64,000 nt of DNA from Candidatus Celerinatantimonas neptuna (GTDB taxonomy: Bacteria > Pseudomonadota > Gammaproteobacteria > Enterobacterales > Celerinatantimonadaceae), in the NCBI GenBank assembly GCA_911810475.1, contig OU461276.1:3101501-3165500 (forward strand), in the 5' to 3' direction. The position numbers and the translations under genes are program-made. Shown piece after piece: positions 1-8,826 of this stretch. Below the pieces are notes generated by a model that saw only the letters and a list, made by a program, of their open reading frames with translations, had not been told where the DNA came from and made no database searches. Within the stretch, counting starts at the first letter, position 1; every line of letters begins with the position of its first letter.

Positions 1-1272
1 AGCGAAGAATGGACTCAATTACATAAATCTAAACCCGTATTAATTGCTGCGGGTATTATCTGGTTTGCCATCGGGATTGCGGAACGGGGAACAGCCCATG
101 CTCCATGGGTTGAACAGGCGTTCAGTAGTAACCTTGAAGAATATGCAGAACTGCTTTTATTCCTTCTAGTTGCGATGACCTATATCAATGCAATGGAAGA
201 GCGGGGAGTTTTTGACGGATTGAGAAGTTGGTTGGTTAGTAAACAGCTCTCATATCGGACATTGTTTTGGTTGACGGGGATATTTGCATTCTTTATTTCA
301 CCAGTCGCCGATAATATGACGACTGCGCTATTGATGTGTACAGTTGTGATTAAAGTAGCCAAAGGTGAAAAACGTTTTATTAATATGGCTTGTATTAATA
401 TTGTTATTGCAGCGAATGCGGGAGGTGCATTTAGTCCATTCGGTGACATTACAACCTTGATGGTCTGGCAAAAAGGCGTGGTTGAATTTAATCAGTTCTT
501 TAAATTGTTTCTGCCGGCTGTTGTCAACTTTGTTATCCCTGCTGTGATTATGACTTTCTTTATTAAAAAAGGGCCGGTTCAGAGTAGCAGTGAGGATATT
601 CCTTTAAAACGAGGAGCAAGGCGAATTATCTTGTTGTTCCTGCTCACTATCTGTACCGCTGTTGTTGGCCATAACTGCATGGATTTACCTCCGGTTATGG
701 GCATGATGTTTGGTTTAGGCTATTTACAGTGTTTGGGTTTTTACCTGCGCCGGAGTTTTCCTAAAAAACTGGCTTCACTCAAACGTAATGTGAAAGATGA
801 TGATGAATTAAGGTATCTGGGGAGTGTCGTTCCGTTTGATGTTTTCCATCGAATTGCTCAGGCTGAGTGGGATACGCTGTTATTTTTTTATGGCGTTGTC
901 ATGTGTGTCGGAGGATTGGGATTCATTGGATATTTAGACTTGGCATCTAATGTAATGTATCACCATTGGAATCCGACTTATGCCAACATTGCAGTTGGGT
1001 TGTTAAGTTCAGTTGTTGATAATATTCCTGTGATGTTTGCTGTATTAACCATGCATCCGACAATGAGTTTGGGCGAATGGCTTTTAGTTACAATGACAGC
1101 TGGTATCGGGGGCAGTTTATTGTCAATCGGTTCTGCCGCAGGGGTTGCATTGATGGGACAGGCGAGGGGAATGTATACATTCTTTGGCCATTTACGTTGG
1201 TTGCCTGCGATTGCGCTAGGTTATGTCGGTGCTATTGTGGTTCACTTGTGGCTGAATGCTGCGCTATTTTAA
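1..1272 (+). CDS. nhaD: NhaD-type Na+/H+ antiporter (5' end outside window)
   Basis: Inner-membrane sodium/proton antiporter of the NhaD type (ion transporter superfamily), which extrudes Na+ in exchange for protons. The reading frame is open from base 1, so the gene starts upstream of the window; about 423 codons are visible. Seen directly: many hydrophobic segments, a motif with SPVADNMTTALL near the first third and a second half-repeat containing SSVVDNIPVMFAV, the paired D-N motifs typical of the two inverted repeats of this superfamily. It ends with TAA and is followed by a hairpin. The assignment to NhaD rather than another IT-superfamily carrier is from recalled family similarity; the transporter class is clear. 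Confidence 0.85.
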   Translation, partial: SEEWTQLHKSKPVLIAAGIIWFAIGIAERGTAHAPWVEQAFSSNLEEYAELLLFLLVAMTYINAMEERGVFDGLRSWLVSKQLSYRTLFWLTGIFAFFISPVADNMTTALLMCTVVIKVAKGEKRFINMACINIVIAANAGGAFSPFGDITTLMVWQKGVVEFNQFFKLFLPAVVNFVIPAVIMTFFIKKGPVQSSSEDIPLKRGARRIILLFLLTICTAVVGHNCMDLPPVMGMMFGLGYLQCLGFYLRRSFPKKLASLKRNVKDDDELRYLGSVVPFDVFHRIAQAEWDTLLFFYGVVMCVGGLGFIGYLDLASNVMYHHWNPTYANIAVGLLSSVVDNIPVMFAVLTMHPTMSLGEWLLVTMTAGIGGSLLSIGSAAGVALMGQARGMYTFFGHLRWLPAIALGYVGAIVVHLWLNAALF

Positions 1273-1284
1273 TCAATACTATAG

Positions 1285-1308
1285 ACAAGGGCCTTTGCAG
1301 GCCCTTGT
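1285..1308 (+). terminator. Hairpin after nhaD
   Basis: A perfect 9-bp inverted repeat (ACAAGGGCC / GGCCCTTGT) with a 6-nt loop starts 12 bases after the nhaD stop codon. There is no strong T-run on either side, so it may be a weak or factor-assisted terminator shared by the convergent nhaD and yciH genes. Confidence 0.55.
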
Positions 1309-1366
1309 CGGTGACTGAGTTATCATTCTTGGTCTGGGATAATGCAGCTTCGGTGTTCAATCCGGG

Positions 1367-1702
1367 TTAGCCTCCAATCCGTTTAGACCGATATCCTTGT
1401 GTTTTCAGCCATTTTTCGATGGCGTCACGTTTATCACCTTGAATTTCAATGGTGTAATCTTTTGTACTACCACCGACACCACAGAACTTTTTAAGTGATT
1501 TAGCCAGTGTTTTGAGCTCTTCTTGAGATACGTCAAATCCACTAAGTACAGTGACCCCCTTCCCTTTACGGCCTTTGGTTTCACGTTGGATTTTTATGAC
1601 TCCATCCCCTTGTGGAATTTCTTCCGGCTCGGGTTGCGGATCGATACGACCTTTATCGGTGCTGTAGACAAGCTGACTCAGCTGATCTTGTAGGCTAGCC
1701 AT
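1367..1702 (-). CDS. yciH: SUI1/eIF1-like translation factor YciH
   Basis: A 111-residue protein of the SUI1/eIF1 family (YciH). The family is thought to act on fidelity of translation start at the 30S subunit, but the bacterial role is not well settled. Seen directly: a basic RKGKGVTV segment followed by a GGSTKD stretch and the C-terminal IEIQGD..IEKWL pattern of the SUI1 fold; the length equals the usual bacterial length. AGGAG lies six bases before the ATG. It is downstream of feoC on the same strand but separated by about 225 bp and a strong hairpin, so it is probably its own unit. Confidence 0.9.
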   Translation of the reverse strand: MASLQDQLSQLVYSTDKGRIDPQPEPEEIPQGDGVIKIQRETKGRKGKGVTVLSGFDVSQEELKTLAKSLKKFCGVGGSTKDYTIEIQGDKRDAIEKWLKTQGYRSKRIGG

Positions 1703-1829
1703 AATTAACTCCTCATTTGTTGCGCAAGAGTTTAGCTTGGTGATGTTGGCGTTGCAAGTTGGGGGGGATCATCATAAATTATGGATCCAAGTATACACAG
1801 GAGAATAAGATGGTGTTCATTTTAAAGTC

Positions 1830-1855
1830 AATCCATGATGGGAACATCATGGATT
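1830..1855 (-). terminator. Strong hairpin between feoC and yciH
   Basis: A perfect 11-bp inverted repeat (AATCCATGATG / CATCATGGATT) with a GGAA/TTCC tetraloop lies downstream of feoC. Reading the minus strand it is followed by a modest T-rich stretch. It is the likely terminator of feoABC; the rest of the 1703-1927 gap shows no other structure. Confidence 0.55.
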
Positions 1856-1927
1856 GTTTGTATTTAAATTTCGGTTACAGGGACTGGCCTAAACCGAATT
1901 GATTGATGAGTTATGATTGCTTGCCAG

Positions 1928-2182
1928 CTAATGGGTTGTCTGTTGTATCCAGCGGTACTGTTTTACCGGGGTACAACCGCCACTTGAACAACTACCGCAT
2001 TTCCCACTTGTACATCCACCGCTACTGATAGACTCAAGAGGTTCGATAAACCCTCTGCGTTGCCAGTGGATAAGCATGTCATCTACAACATCGACAGGTA
2101 ACTGTAATTCATAGGCAATATGCGCTGAGCTGGCTATATTAAGTTGTCTCATTAAATTACGAACGGCAAACAATGGATTCAT
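1928..2182 (-). CDS. feoC: FeoC-type [Fe-S] regulator of ferrous iron transport
   Basis: An 84-residue FeoC-like protein, the small winged-helix partner of FeoB. The chosen ATG (residues MNPLFAVRNLMRQ) overlaps the feoB stop as ATGA, which argues for translational coupling; a longer frame upstream exists but lies inside feoB. Seen directly: N-terminal helix-turn-helix-like region followed by a cluster of cysteines, CTSGKCGSCSSGGC, which in the family can hold a redox-sensitive iron-sulfur cluster. It sits last in feoABC, as in E. coli. The family is known to modulate FeoB stability or transcription; which of these applies here cannot be told. Confidence 0.85.
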   Translation of the reverse strand: MNPLFAVRNLMRQLNIASSAHIAYELQLPVDVVDDMLIHWQRRGFIEPLESISSGGCTSGKCGSCSSGGCTPVKQYRWIQQTTH

Positions 2183-4512
2183 AGTGGTTGTTCCATCATT
2201 TGGGGTGAGGTCTGAGAGCGGCCGTATAACCGTAATCCAATCACAAGGGCAACAAAGGCAATAATAATACCGGCACTCCAAGCTAATGATGTCGTTGGGT
2301 GCTCACTATAAGTCCCAAGCTGATAAATAACTGTACCACCGGCCCAGCCAAGTGCAACACCATAAACAGAGGAGAAGATCATCCAGCCCCAGCCAATTTC
2401 CCGGCGAAGTGCACCCATGGTGCTTGCACAAGGCATATACAATAATACGAAAATCAGATAGGCAAAAGCTGATAGTGCGGTAAAGTTGCTACCTAAGGCT
2501 TTTAATGTCGCACTACTTGCCCCCGAAGCTTGGCGCGCATCACTGTTGTTCCTAAGGCTGGATATTCCCAGTGGATCATCCAATGTTGTTAAAAAGGTTT
2601 TTGCATTTTCCGGAATTGTGGCTAAAGCATTTTTTAGCTCTCCCCAAATATCAGGGTCTTTGTATTGTTCCATTGAATCATCGGCGCTTTGCCGCTGATA
2701 GATCCCGTTCATGGTTCCTATCACAATTTCCTTTGCTGCTGCACCGGCAATTAATCCTGAAACTGCCGGCCAGTTATCTTCTTTAAGTCCCATTGGCGTA
2801 AATAACGGTGCAATAGCACGGCTACCCTGAGCAAGTAATGAATGATCGATATCGGTAGTAGTCAATTTTCCGTTGTGCCAACCAATTCCCGGTAAAATAA
2901 ATAGGATAACGCCGATCACCGCAATAACCCGGCCTACTCTGAACATGAATATTTTCAGACGATGCCAGCTTTGCAGTACAACACTCTGTAAGCTTGGTAA
3001 CCGGTAAGGAGGAAGCTCCATTACAAATGATTGTGGCTTTCCTCTCAATGCTGTTTTGCCGAGTAACCATGCGGTAAAGAATGCGACAATAATTCCAATG
3101 ATATAAAGCAAAAAGACAACCTGACCACCATTTTCTCTGAAGAAGACTACGGCAAATGCCATATAAATGGTTAGTCGGGCAGAGCAAGACATGAATGGTT
3201 GCATGAGAACTGTCAGGAGTCGTCCTCGGTGATCTTCAATAATCCGTGACCCCATAATTGCAGGGACATTACAACCGAATCCAATGACCATCGGAACGAG
3301 CGCATTGCCCGGCAAACCAATTCGGCGCATTAAACGATCCATTGAATAGGCTGCCCGAGCCATATAGCCTGAGTCATCAAGTAATGCCAGAAACAGAAAT
3401 GTCAGGCCAATAGGCGGAATGAAAGTGATTACCAGGTTGAGCCCGCCACCTATACCACCTGCAACAACGGCGACTAACCAACTTGGCAAACCTGTCAGAT
3501 ATAACAGATGGCCAACACCATTGATCAATAGAGCTGAAGAGGCCTGGTCAAAGAAATCCAATAGAATATTACCGCCGCTGAAGCTGACGACAAAAACACA
3601 ATAAAGTACGATTAAAAAGATAGGAACCCCAAACCAGTCACTCAGAACTATATTATCTAAGCGAGTTGTGATTTTTTGCCGGTTGGAGTTTGTTTCCCCT
3701 TTGGAAAAGGCTTGTTTTGCTGTTTTTATGGCCCAGTCAAAGCGGGCGGCAGCAACGATATCCGCAGGGTCTTCATCAAATTGTTCCTGGATCAGCTGTT
3801 GATGTTCATTGAGTAATTTTTCAACTTTTTCATCGGTACTGTTGGACAGGCCTTCAAGAAGCCGTAGTGCGGTTATTTTCCGGCTGGCTTCATTTGCTCC
3901 GGGAACGACTTGAGTTAAAGAATCAATAGCAACTTGAATTCGGTGATCATAATCAACACCATTCCCATATTGTGGCGAATTTAAACTGGAGCGGATGGCT
4001 TTTATTAAGTTGTCCCGACCTTTCCCCTTGCGGGCGATCATTTGGATAACGGGGATCCCTAACTGTGCACTCAGCTCCTTTACTTTAGGAATTAATCCAA
4101 GAGATTGTGCTTCATCGATCATGTTCAGAACAAGGATCATCGGTTTACCGATTTCCAGTAATTCTGCGGTCATGGCTAAATGACGTTCTAAATTAGAAGC
4201 GTCAACAATGTTGACAACTAAGTCAACGGATGAGTCGAGTAGAAAGTTTCGGGCAACTGATTGGTCTGTACTGCCGCCGCCGAGCAAACTGTATACGCCT
4301 GGCAGGTCGATGACCGTCGTTTTTTGTCGGTCAACTGACATAATACCCGATCGCTTTTCAACGGTTACTCCTGGCCAGTTTCCAACGTGCTGATGGGCAC
4401 CGGTTAATAAGTTGAAAAGTGTTGTTTTTCCGCAATTTGGATTGCCGGCAAGAGCAATGACTGGGTTTTTCTTAGAAATATTCTGAGTTTCTACGCTACA
4501 ACATGCACTCAT
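2179..4512 (-). CDS. feoB: Ferrous iron permease FeoB
   Basis: A 777-residue inner-membrane ferrous iron transporter with an N-terminal GTPase. Seen directly: G1 GNPNCGKT at residues 23-30, G2 threonine near residue 50, G3 DLPG at 69-72 and G4 NMID at 130-133, then a helical GDI-like spacer and about eight hydrophobic segments with the two gate repeats, including GCNVPAIMGSR and CSARLTIYM. The cysteine cluster at residues 4-5 and the length match gammaproteobacterial FeoB (E. coli 773 aa). It is 17 bp downstream of feoA and overlaps feoC by four bases, forming one operon. A Fur-like site lies upstream of feoA. Confidence 0.97.
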   Translation of the reverse strand: MSACCSVETQNISKKNPVIALAGNPNCGKTTLFNLLTGAHQHVGNWPGVTVEKRSGIMSVDRQKTTVIDLPGVYSLLGGGSTDQSVARNFLLDSSVDLVVNIVDASNLERHLAMTAELLEIGKPMILVLNMIDEAQSLGLIPKVKELSAQLGIPVIQMIARKGKGRDNLIKAIRSSLNSPQYGNGVDYDHRIQVAIDSLTQVVPGANEASRKITALRLLEGLSNSTDEKVEKLLNEHQQLIQEQFDEDPADIVAAARFDWAIKTAKQAFSKGETNSNRQKITTRLDNIVLSDWFGVPIFLIVLYCVFVVSFSGGNILLDFFDQASSALLINGVGHLLYLTGLPSWLVAVVAGGIGGGLNLVITFIPPIGLTFLFLALLDDSGYMARAAYSMDRLMRRIGLPGNALVPMVIGFGCNVPAIMGSRIIEDHRGRLLTVLMQPFMSCSARLTIYMAFAVVFFRENGGQVVFLLYIIGIIVAFFTAWLLGKTALRGKPQSFVMELPPYRLPSLQSVVLQSWHRLKIFMFRVGRVIAVIGVILFILPGIGWHNGKLTTTDIDHSLLAQGSRAIAPLFTPMGLKEDNWPAVSGLIAGAAAKEIVIGTMNGIYQRQSADDSMEQYKDPDIWGELKNALATIPENAKTFLTTLDDPLGISSLRNNSDARQASGASSATLKALGSNFTALSAFAYLIFVLLYMPCASTMGALRREIGWGWMIFSSVYGVALGWAGGTVIYQLGTYSEHPTTSLAWSAGIIIAFVALVIGLRLYGRSQTSPQMMEQPL

Positions 4513-4529
4513 GAGATGACGGCCTTGAT

Positions 4530-4793
4530 TTAGTGATGGGTGGAAAGTGGCTTGATTTCAAGTTGTTCAAACATCTCTTTGCCTAACGCAATACGAGTCC
4601 CACCGACCTGAATAACGGCGCCTCTGTGACCTGGTCCATGAACAATTTTAAACTGTGTTCCCTTGCGGATACCCAGCATATTCATTCGCTGAATATCGTT
4701 TATGTTCCCTTTAATCCGTACGATAGTTGCCTGATGGCCCAAAGTTAATTGCTGAAGTGGAATGGAATGTTGTGGTAATAGTGCTTGTTTCAT
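4530..4793 (-). CDS. feoA: FeoA, SH3-like partner of FeoB
   Basis: An 87-residue cytosolic FeoA protein needed for full FeoB activity. Seen directly: a short N-terminal tail, then the SH3-like core with LTLGHQATIVRI, the conserved MNMLGIRKGTQFKI block and GTRIALGKEM near the end. It is the first gene of feoABC, with the promoter region and a Fur-like palindrome upstream on the minus strand. Length is slightly above the 75-aa E. coli protein because of the N-terminal tail (MKQALLPQHSIPLQQ). Confidence 0.93.
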   Translation of the reverse strand: MKQALLPQHSIPLQQLTLGHQATIVRIKGNINDIQRMNMLGIRKGTQFKIVHGPGHRGAVIQVGGTRIALGKEMFEQLEIKPLSTHH

Positions 4794-4903
4794 AAAGGTA
4801 TTTGCCTAGTCCAATGTTTTAGCTTTAACAATACGATGACGAATCTAGATAACGCTGATATTTATAGTGTTGTTAATTTTTAATCAATAAATCAGGCTAT
4901 AAA

Positions 4904-4921
4904 AAATGGCCTTAGCCATTT
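4904..4921 (-). terminator. Terminator-like hairpin upstream of feoA
   Basis: AAATGGC / GCCATTT pair around a 4-nt loop and, read on the minus strand, run straight into five or more T residues. It either ends the transcript of the upstream LysR gene or, if feo transcription starts at the Fur-like site, lies in the feoA leader as an attenuator. Confidence 0.5.
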
Positions 4922-4955
4922 GAATACAGAAAGTAGTATAGGCGATTAGATTTTA

Positions 4956-4977
4956 GAATTACAAATGATAATAATTC
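4956..4977. promoter_or_regulatory. Fur-like box upstream of feoABC
   Basis: The palindrome GAATTA-N10-TAATTC contains ACAAATGATAATAATT, which fits the Fur consensus core of repeated NATNAT hexamers. The same ACAAATGATAAT core is found, in inverse orientation, upstream of the FTR1 operon (41428-41446). Regulation by iron is inferred. Confidence 0.65.
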
Positions 4978-5311
4978 TTTTTTATCTTTTTTTGATCTGA
5001 CATCGGATTCTCGATGGATTTTCCAAAGTGAAAGAAGGAATTTTAATCGTTGTGATGTTTTTAAGAGCTGGTTATCATCTATTTGCTTTGAGAATCAGAA
5101 AGTTCTTATATCAGGCTGAGGTTGTATCAGTCAGAATATATGGTGTATTTTGATGAGATTCATGTTGAATGATATTCGATGAAAGGTTCAGCAAGCCTTT
5201 CCTTTATCTTATGTGACCCATTTAACTTGTCGTTAAGCCTTAGCTGTGCTTATCGCGATACCGAACAGAAGTAGCATGCTTAAATATAAATGTCACTCGA
5301 GATCCGTTATT

Positions 5312-6199
5312 TTAAAGATATTGTTCCAGTAGTAACTTTTCTAATAGCTCGGCCGCCGGTCCCTGATGCTGTGGCGATGGGATGACTAAATAATTAGGAA
5401 TTTCACGGGTTGCCCCTTTTTTTACTTTTAGGTGAACAAATTGACCTGAATTGAGTTGTGATGAGACCAAATGCTCAGGAAGCCATGCAAACCCTAAGCC
5501 TTGCTCAATCAATTGAATAGCTTCAAAAAAATTTGAGAAAGTCCAGCGTTGTTCTGCTTTTAACCATCCGTGATGGGAAAGAGGTCGTTTTCCGTTATCC
5601 CGGATTACCAGCTGTAGATGTTGGGCCAGATCATCATTTGATATATTTGTTTGTCTGGCAAGGGGGTGATTGCGATGGGCAACCAGAAGCATTCTAATGG
5701 TTTTAAGCGAGTGGCCTAAAACTCCCTTTGGTAGTATGCATGTGATAACCAGGTCGGCTGTTTGCTCTGTGATGGCTTCTTCTGTTGCCGATAGTATAGT
5801 ATCGATAATGGATATACGGGTTCCGCGGCTTTGCGGTAAAAATAATTTAAGCGCTTGATAAACTGGTGCTTTCGGATGAAGGTGGTCAACAGCAATAACG
5901 AGTGAAGGCTCCCAGCCCTGTTCGAGTGAATGGGCTAACTGTTCCAGATCTTCAACCTGCTTTGTTAAAAGTTGGCTACGTCTTAGCATCACTTGTCCGG
6001 CTTCTGTGAGTTGAGCCTTTCGGCCTTTTACTTCGAGAAGCTGAACGCCTAGCTGAGCCTGTAATTTGGCAACAGCATGATTGAGTGATGATTGACTTTT
6101 GTTTAATTTCTGAGCGGCTTGAGCGTATCCTCCGTAAGATACGACTGCCTGAAAAATACGCCACTGCTCAATTGTAGTTCTTGCTCGATAAAGATTCAT
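5312..6199 (-). CDS. LysR-family transcriptional regulator
   Basis: A 295-residue LysR-type regulator: N-terminal winged helix-turn-helix with the typical GGYAQAAQKLNKSQSSLNHA block near residues 23-42, then a periplasmic-binding-protein-like co-inducer domain. The start ATG overlaps the stop of yciK (ATGA), so the two genes are cotranscribed and probably translationally coupled. This is unusual for LysR genes, which are more often divergent from their target. The effector and targets cannot be inferred. Downstream lies only the terminator-like hairpin before feoA. Confidence 0.85.
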   Translation of the reverse strand: MNLYRARTTIEQWRIFQAVVSYGGYAQAAQKLNKSQSSLNHAVAKLQAQLGVQLLEVKGRKAQLTEAGQVMLRRSQLLTKQVEDLEQLAHSLEQGWEPSLVIAVDHLHPKAPVYQALKLFLPQSRGTRISIIDTILSATEEAITEQTADLVITCILPKGVLGHSLKTIRMLLVAHRNHPLARQTNISNDDLAQHLQLVIRDNGKRPLSHHGWLKAEQRWTFSNFFEAIQLIEQGLGFAWLPEHLVSSQLNSGQFVHLKVKKGATREIPNYLVIPSPQHQGPAAELLEKLLLEQYL

Positions 6200-6963
6200 T
6201 TAGGTTGTGCATCCAGAGTTTGCCCATTTATGCCGATGCTGCGTTGGTCCATTAAAAATAAATAACCCGACATAATATCTTTAGGTGTTTTTAAAATCAT
6301 GGGGTTTTCTTCAGGTTTAGCTTTAGCGCGCATTTTTGTTCTGGTTGCTCCCGGATTGATACAGTTCGTTCTAAGTGAAGTGCCTGAATATTCATCGGCA
6401 ATTGTTTGCATTAATCCTTCCAGCGCAAATTTTGAAATCGCATAACTGCCCCATGTCGCACGACTTTTCTTCCCAACACTCGAAGTGGTTAGAATTAAAG
6501 AGCTGCTTGATGCTTTAAGAAGTAAAGGGAGCAGTGCCTGAGTCAGGAGTAATTGTGAGCGGACATTAAGATTGAAAACCTCATCGAAGTTGCCAATGTC
6601 AATATCGGTAATGGGGGAGAGATCTCCAAGTATTCCAGCACTTAGTAAGGCGCCATCTAATTGTGGTTTAAACGATGAAATTTTTGCTGTAAGTGTTTTG
6701 TAATCATTTGTAGTTGCCGTGGACAAGTCCAGTGGAATTGCGAGGATCTGTCTGCCTGTTGGCGAAATCTCATGGGCGACACCGATTAGTTTGTCTTTAT
6801 TTCGTCCCAGTAAAATAAGGTCAGCTCCAAACCGGGAATAATATTTTGCTGCGCAGCGTCCGATACCGTCACTGGCACCGCTAACCAGGACTGTTTTCCC
6901 CATTAAAAAATCAGGTGTTGGGATGAAATGAAGGTGATCCGTAAATAGGGAATGGCTCATCAT
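6196..6963 (-). CDS. yciK: YciK-family short-chain dehydrogenase
   Basis: A 255-residue NAD(P)-dependent oxidoreductase of the SDR superfamily, best matched to YciK. Seen directly: the cofactor motif SGASDGIG near residues 29-36, an SAG motif (in place of NNAG) near 104, the catalytic serine in TSSVGKKSRA, then Y-x3-K in SYAISKFALEG and the NCINPGATRT block characteristic of YciK. Two adjacent ATG codons are possible starts; GGAG fits the first better. The physiological substrate of YciK is not established. The sohB gene is divergent, a neighbourhood common in vibrios. Confidence 0.85.
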   Translation of the reverse strand: MMSHSLFTDHLHFIPTPDFLMGKTVLVSGASDGIGRCAAKYYSRFGADLILLGRNKDKLIGVAHEISPTGRQILAIPLDLSTATTNDYKTLTAKISSFKPQLDGALLSAGILGDLSPITDIDIGNFDEVFNLNVRSQLLLTQALLPLLLKASSSSLILTTSSVGKKSRATWGSYAISKFALEGLMQTIADEYSGTSLRTNCINPGATRTKMRAKAKPEENPMILKTPKDIMSGYLFLMDQRSIGINGQTLDAQPK

Positions 6964-7426
6964 TTATCGGCTCCGATTCAAGAGGATATAGTAATATATA
7001 CCGTAATTTACCATGGTTGACGAGTTTTGGCTGTGATTTTGCCTTTTGAAAAAATCATCTAAAATGGCGAACTGTTTTGAGGCTGAATTGTAATTTGTCA
7101 ATATTGAAAAATTGATGCCATCATTTTTCTCAATACTAATTTATACGGAATAAGAACGGATCATCTATAGTCATAGATTCTATCTGTCTCATTTTATGAT
7201 GGAAAAATCAGGTAGCGGTGCCTGTATATATGGGCTTAATTCAATCATTGAACTGCATATTTCTGGATTAAATCAGAGAGACTGGAGGAATATAATTTAT
7301 TGGATACTATGGTTTTTATATTGGATTGAGGCCATTTATTTTCTTTTTTGGCTAATTTAATTTTTTTGGGACTAGCCAGTTGCGATGTAGTCGTTAGAAT
7401 AAGCGAAAATATCGTGGAGGACGTTT
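6964..7426. other. Divergent promoter region yciK / sohB
   Basis: A 463-bp A+T-rich gap between divergent genes. A small perfect dyad ATCTAT-AGTC-ATAGAT near 7164-7179 and GGAGG just before the sohB start are the only features seen; no gene is supported. Confidence 0.5.
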
Positions 7427-8449
7427 GTGGATTTTTTATACAATTTGGGGTTGTTTCTCGGTGAGGCTGTAATTATTGTCGTTGCAATTGGTGCAATCGT
7501 ATTGATATTACTGGCCGCCAGTATGAAATCACGACATAAATCAGCTGGATTGATTGTCGATGATCTTTCATCTCATTTCAGTGAAATTGAAGAGCAGGTC
7601 AGCCATGACTTGCGAAACAAAGGAGAGCAAAAAGCTCATCAGAAGGCGTTGAAAGCCCAACGCAAGAAAGAAAAAAAACAGTCTAAAGAAGACGAAACAA
7701 AACTATATGTTATTGATTTTAAAGGAAGTATCGATGCAAAAGAGGTTGGTTCTCTACGTGAGGAAGTGACTGCTGTGCTGGCTGTTGCCAAGCCAACGGA
7801 TGAAGTTCTGGTTCGTTTGGAAAGTGGTGGCGGTATGGTGCATAGTTACGGGCTCGCCGCATCTCAGTTAGCCCGGCTTCGTTCAGCAAATATTCCGTTA
7901 ACCATTGCGGTTGATAAAGTGGCTGCCAGTGGCGGTTACATGATGGCCAGCATCGGAAATAAAATTTTAGCTGCGCCGTTTGCCATTGTCGGTTCGATAG
8001 GTGTAGTTGCACAATTACCTAATTTTCATCGGTTATTGAAAAAAAATGATATCGATTATGAACAACTGACGGCTGGTAAATATAAACGGACGATTACTAT
8101 GTTCGGCGAAAACACGGATGAAGGCCGGGAAAAATTTCGTGATGAACTCGAAGATGCTCATGGGTTGTTTAAATCATTTATCAGTGAATATCGCCCAGGT
8201 TTAGATATTGAATCGGTTGCAACCGGTGAGCATTGGTATGGCCGAAAAGCGATTGAATTAGGATTGGTTGACACGATTACCACCAGTGATGACTACTTGA
8301 TGCAACGCTATCGTTCTGTTCAGGTTTTACGGGTTCAGTATCTTGTGAAAAAGAAATTGACCGAAAAATTAGGGCATTCTGTTTCTGCTGGTGTTGAAAA
8401 GGCATTTACTAAAATCATGAGCCAAAGTAAATGGGATTGGCTTCAATAA
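7427..8449 (+). CDS. sohB: Inner-membrane S49 peptidase SohB
   Basis: A 340-residue membrane-anchored serine peptidase of family S49 (SppA/SohB type), which works with a Ser-Lys dyad in the periplasm-facing compartment. Seen directly: one N-terminal membrane helix (about residues 10-31), a highly charged Lys/Glu linker (about 60-92), then the S49 fold with LESGGG at 132-136, nucleophile Ser168 in VAASGG and a candidate general-base lysine at 218 or 220 in TAGKYKR. The start is GTG, supported by GGAGG six bases upstream; no better ATG exists. A strong hairpin follows the stop codon. Confidence 0.92.
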   Translation: MDFLYNLGLFLGEAVIIVVAIGAIVLILLAASMKSRHKSAGLIVDDLSSHFSEIEEQVSHDLRNKGEQKAHQKALKAQRKKEKKQSKEDETKLYVIDFKGSIDAKEVGSLREEVTAVLAVAKPTDEVLVRLESGGGMVHSYGLAASQLARLRSANIPLTIAVDKVAASGGYMMASIGNKILAAPFAIVGSIGVVAQLPNFHRLLKKNDIDYEQLTAGKYKRTITMFGENTDEGREKFRDELEDAHGLFKSFISEYRPGLDIESVATGEHWYGRKAIELGLVDTITTSDDYLMQRYRSVQVLRVQYLVKKKLTEKLGHSVSAGVEKAFTKIMSQSKWDWLQ

Positions 8450-8460
8450 TCTTTCCTGTT

Positions 8461-8509
8461 AACAATTTAGGGTGTTTTGTCAGTGCAACCAACAACACCC
8501 TAAATTGTT
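8461..8509 (+). terminator. Long hairpin after sohB
   Basis: A perfect 16-bp inverted repeat, AACAATTTAGGGTGTT and its complement, with a 17-nt loop starts 11 bases after the sohB stop. A T-rich stretch follows a few bases later. It is a likely terminator, though the stem is longer than usual. Confidence 0.65.
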
Positions 8510-8542
8510 CCTGTCTGTTTTTCCTCTGTATAAAAACATGTG

Positions 8543-8578
8543 TTGACGTTTGGTCGTGGGTTTTACGGTAAACGTCAA
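8543..8578. repeat. Inverted repeat with TTGACGTTT arms
   Basis: Perfect 9-bp arms TTGACGTTT / AAACGTCAA flank an 18-nt spacer. The left arm and following bases (TTGACGTTTGGTCGTGGGTTTT) are closely matched at 50218-50238 upstream of amtB, so it may be a dispersed motif rather than an operator. Confidence 0.45.
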
Positions 8579-8616
8579 TCTGCATTCGCGAGTGTCAGAA
8601 AATAATTTCGATTTAT

Positions 8617-8634
8617 AAATGATTGTTATCATTT
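8617..8634. promoter_or_regulatory. Fur-like palindrome before the hemolysin/HDO cluster
   Basis: AAATGAT-TGTT-ATCATTT is a perfect 7-bp dyad resembling the Fur box core, about 190 bp upstream of the first gene of the 8.8-13.2 kb cluster. The 150 bp between them are very A+T-rich with no other signal apart from GAGG before the start codon. Confidence 0.5.
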
Positions 8635-8826
8635 CTTTCGTTAAATTCTAAGCTCTCTTACTTTGAGTATATACATTTGTTAAATTAGTAAAATATGTTT
8701 TTCAACATATTGAATGTTATACAAAAAATAATAATAAAAATGTGAAATTTTTGTCATCTATCTTTTTTTTATTTCCATCTTGGTAAAAAGGAACCTGTAA
8801 GGTCACCGTTTTATGAGGTTGGATAT

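Larger units (their letters stand above)
4794..5311. other. Intergenic region feoA / LysR gene
   Basis: No gene is supported here. It holds the feo control region: the Fur-like palindrome (4956-4977), and a hairpin followed on the minus strand by a T-run (4904-4921), both described separately. A minus-strand TTGATT and TATAAA pair around 4865-4890 could be a promoter for feoA. Nothing recognisable was seen in 4980-5311. Confidence 0.6.

Noticed and set aside
2822-3187. 121-codon minus-strand frame inside feoB
   Set aside because: It is a shadow frame of a well-conserved feoB region, with no family pattern.
4868-4886. FNR-like site TTAATTTTTAATCAA upstream of feoA
   Set aside because: The half-sites do not reach TTGAT-N4-ATCAA in correct spacing; only one half fits.
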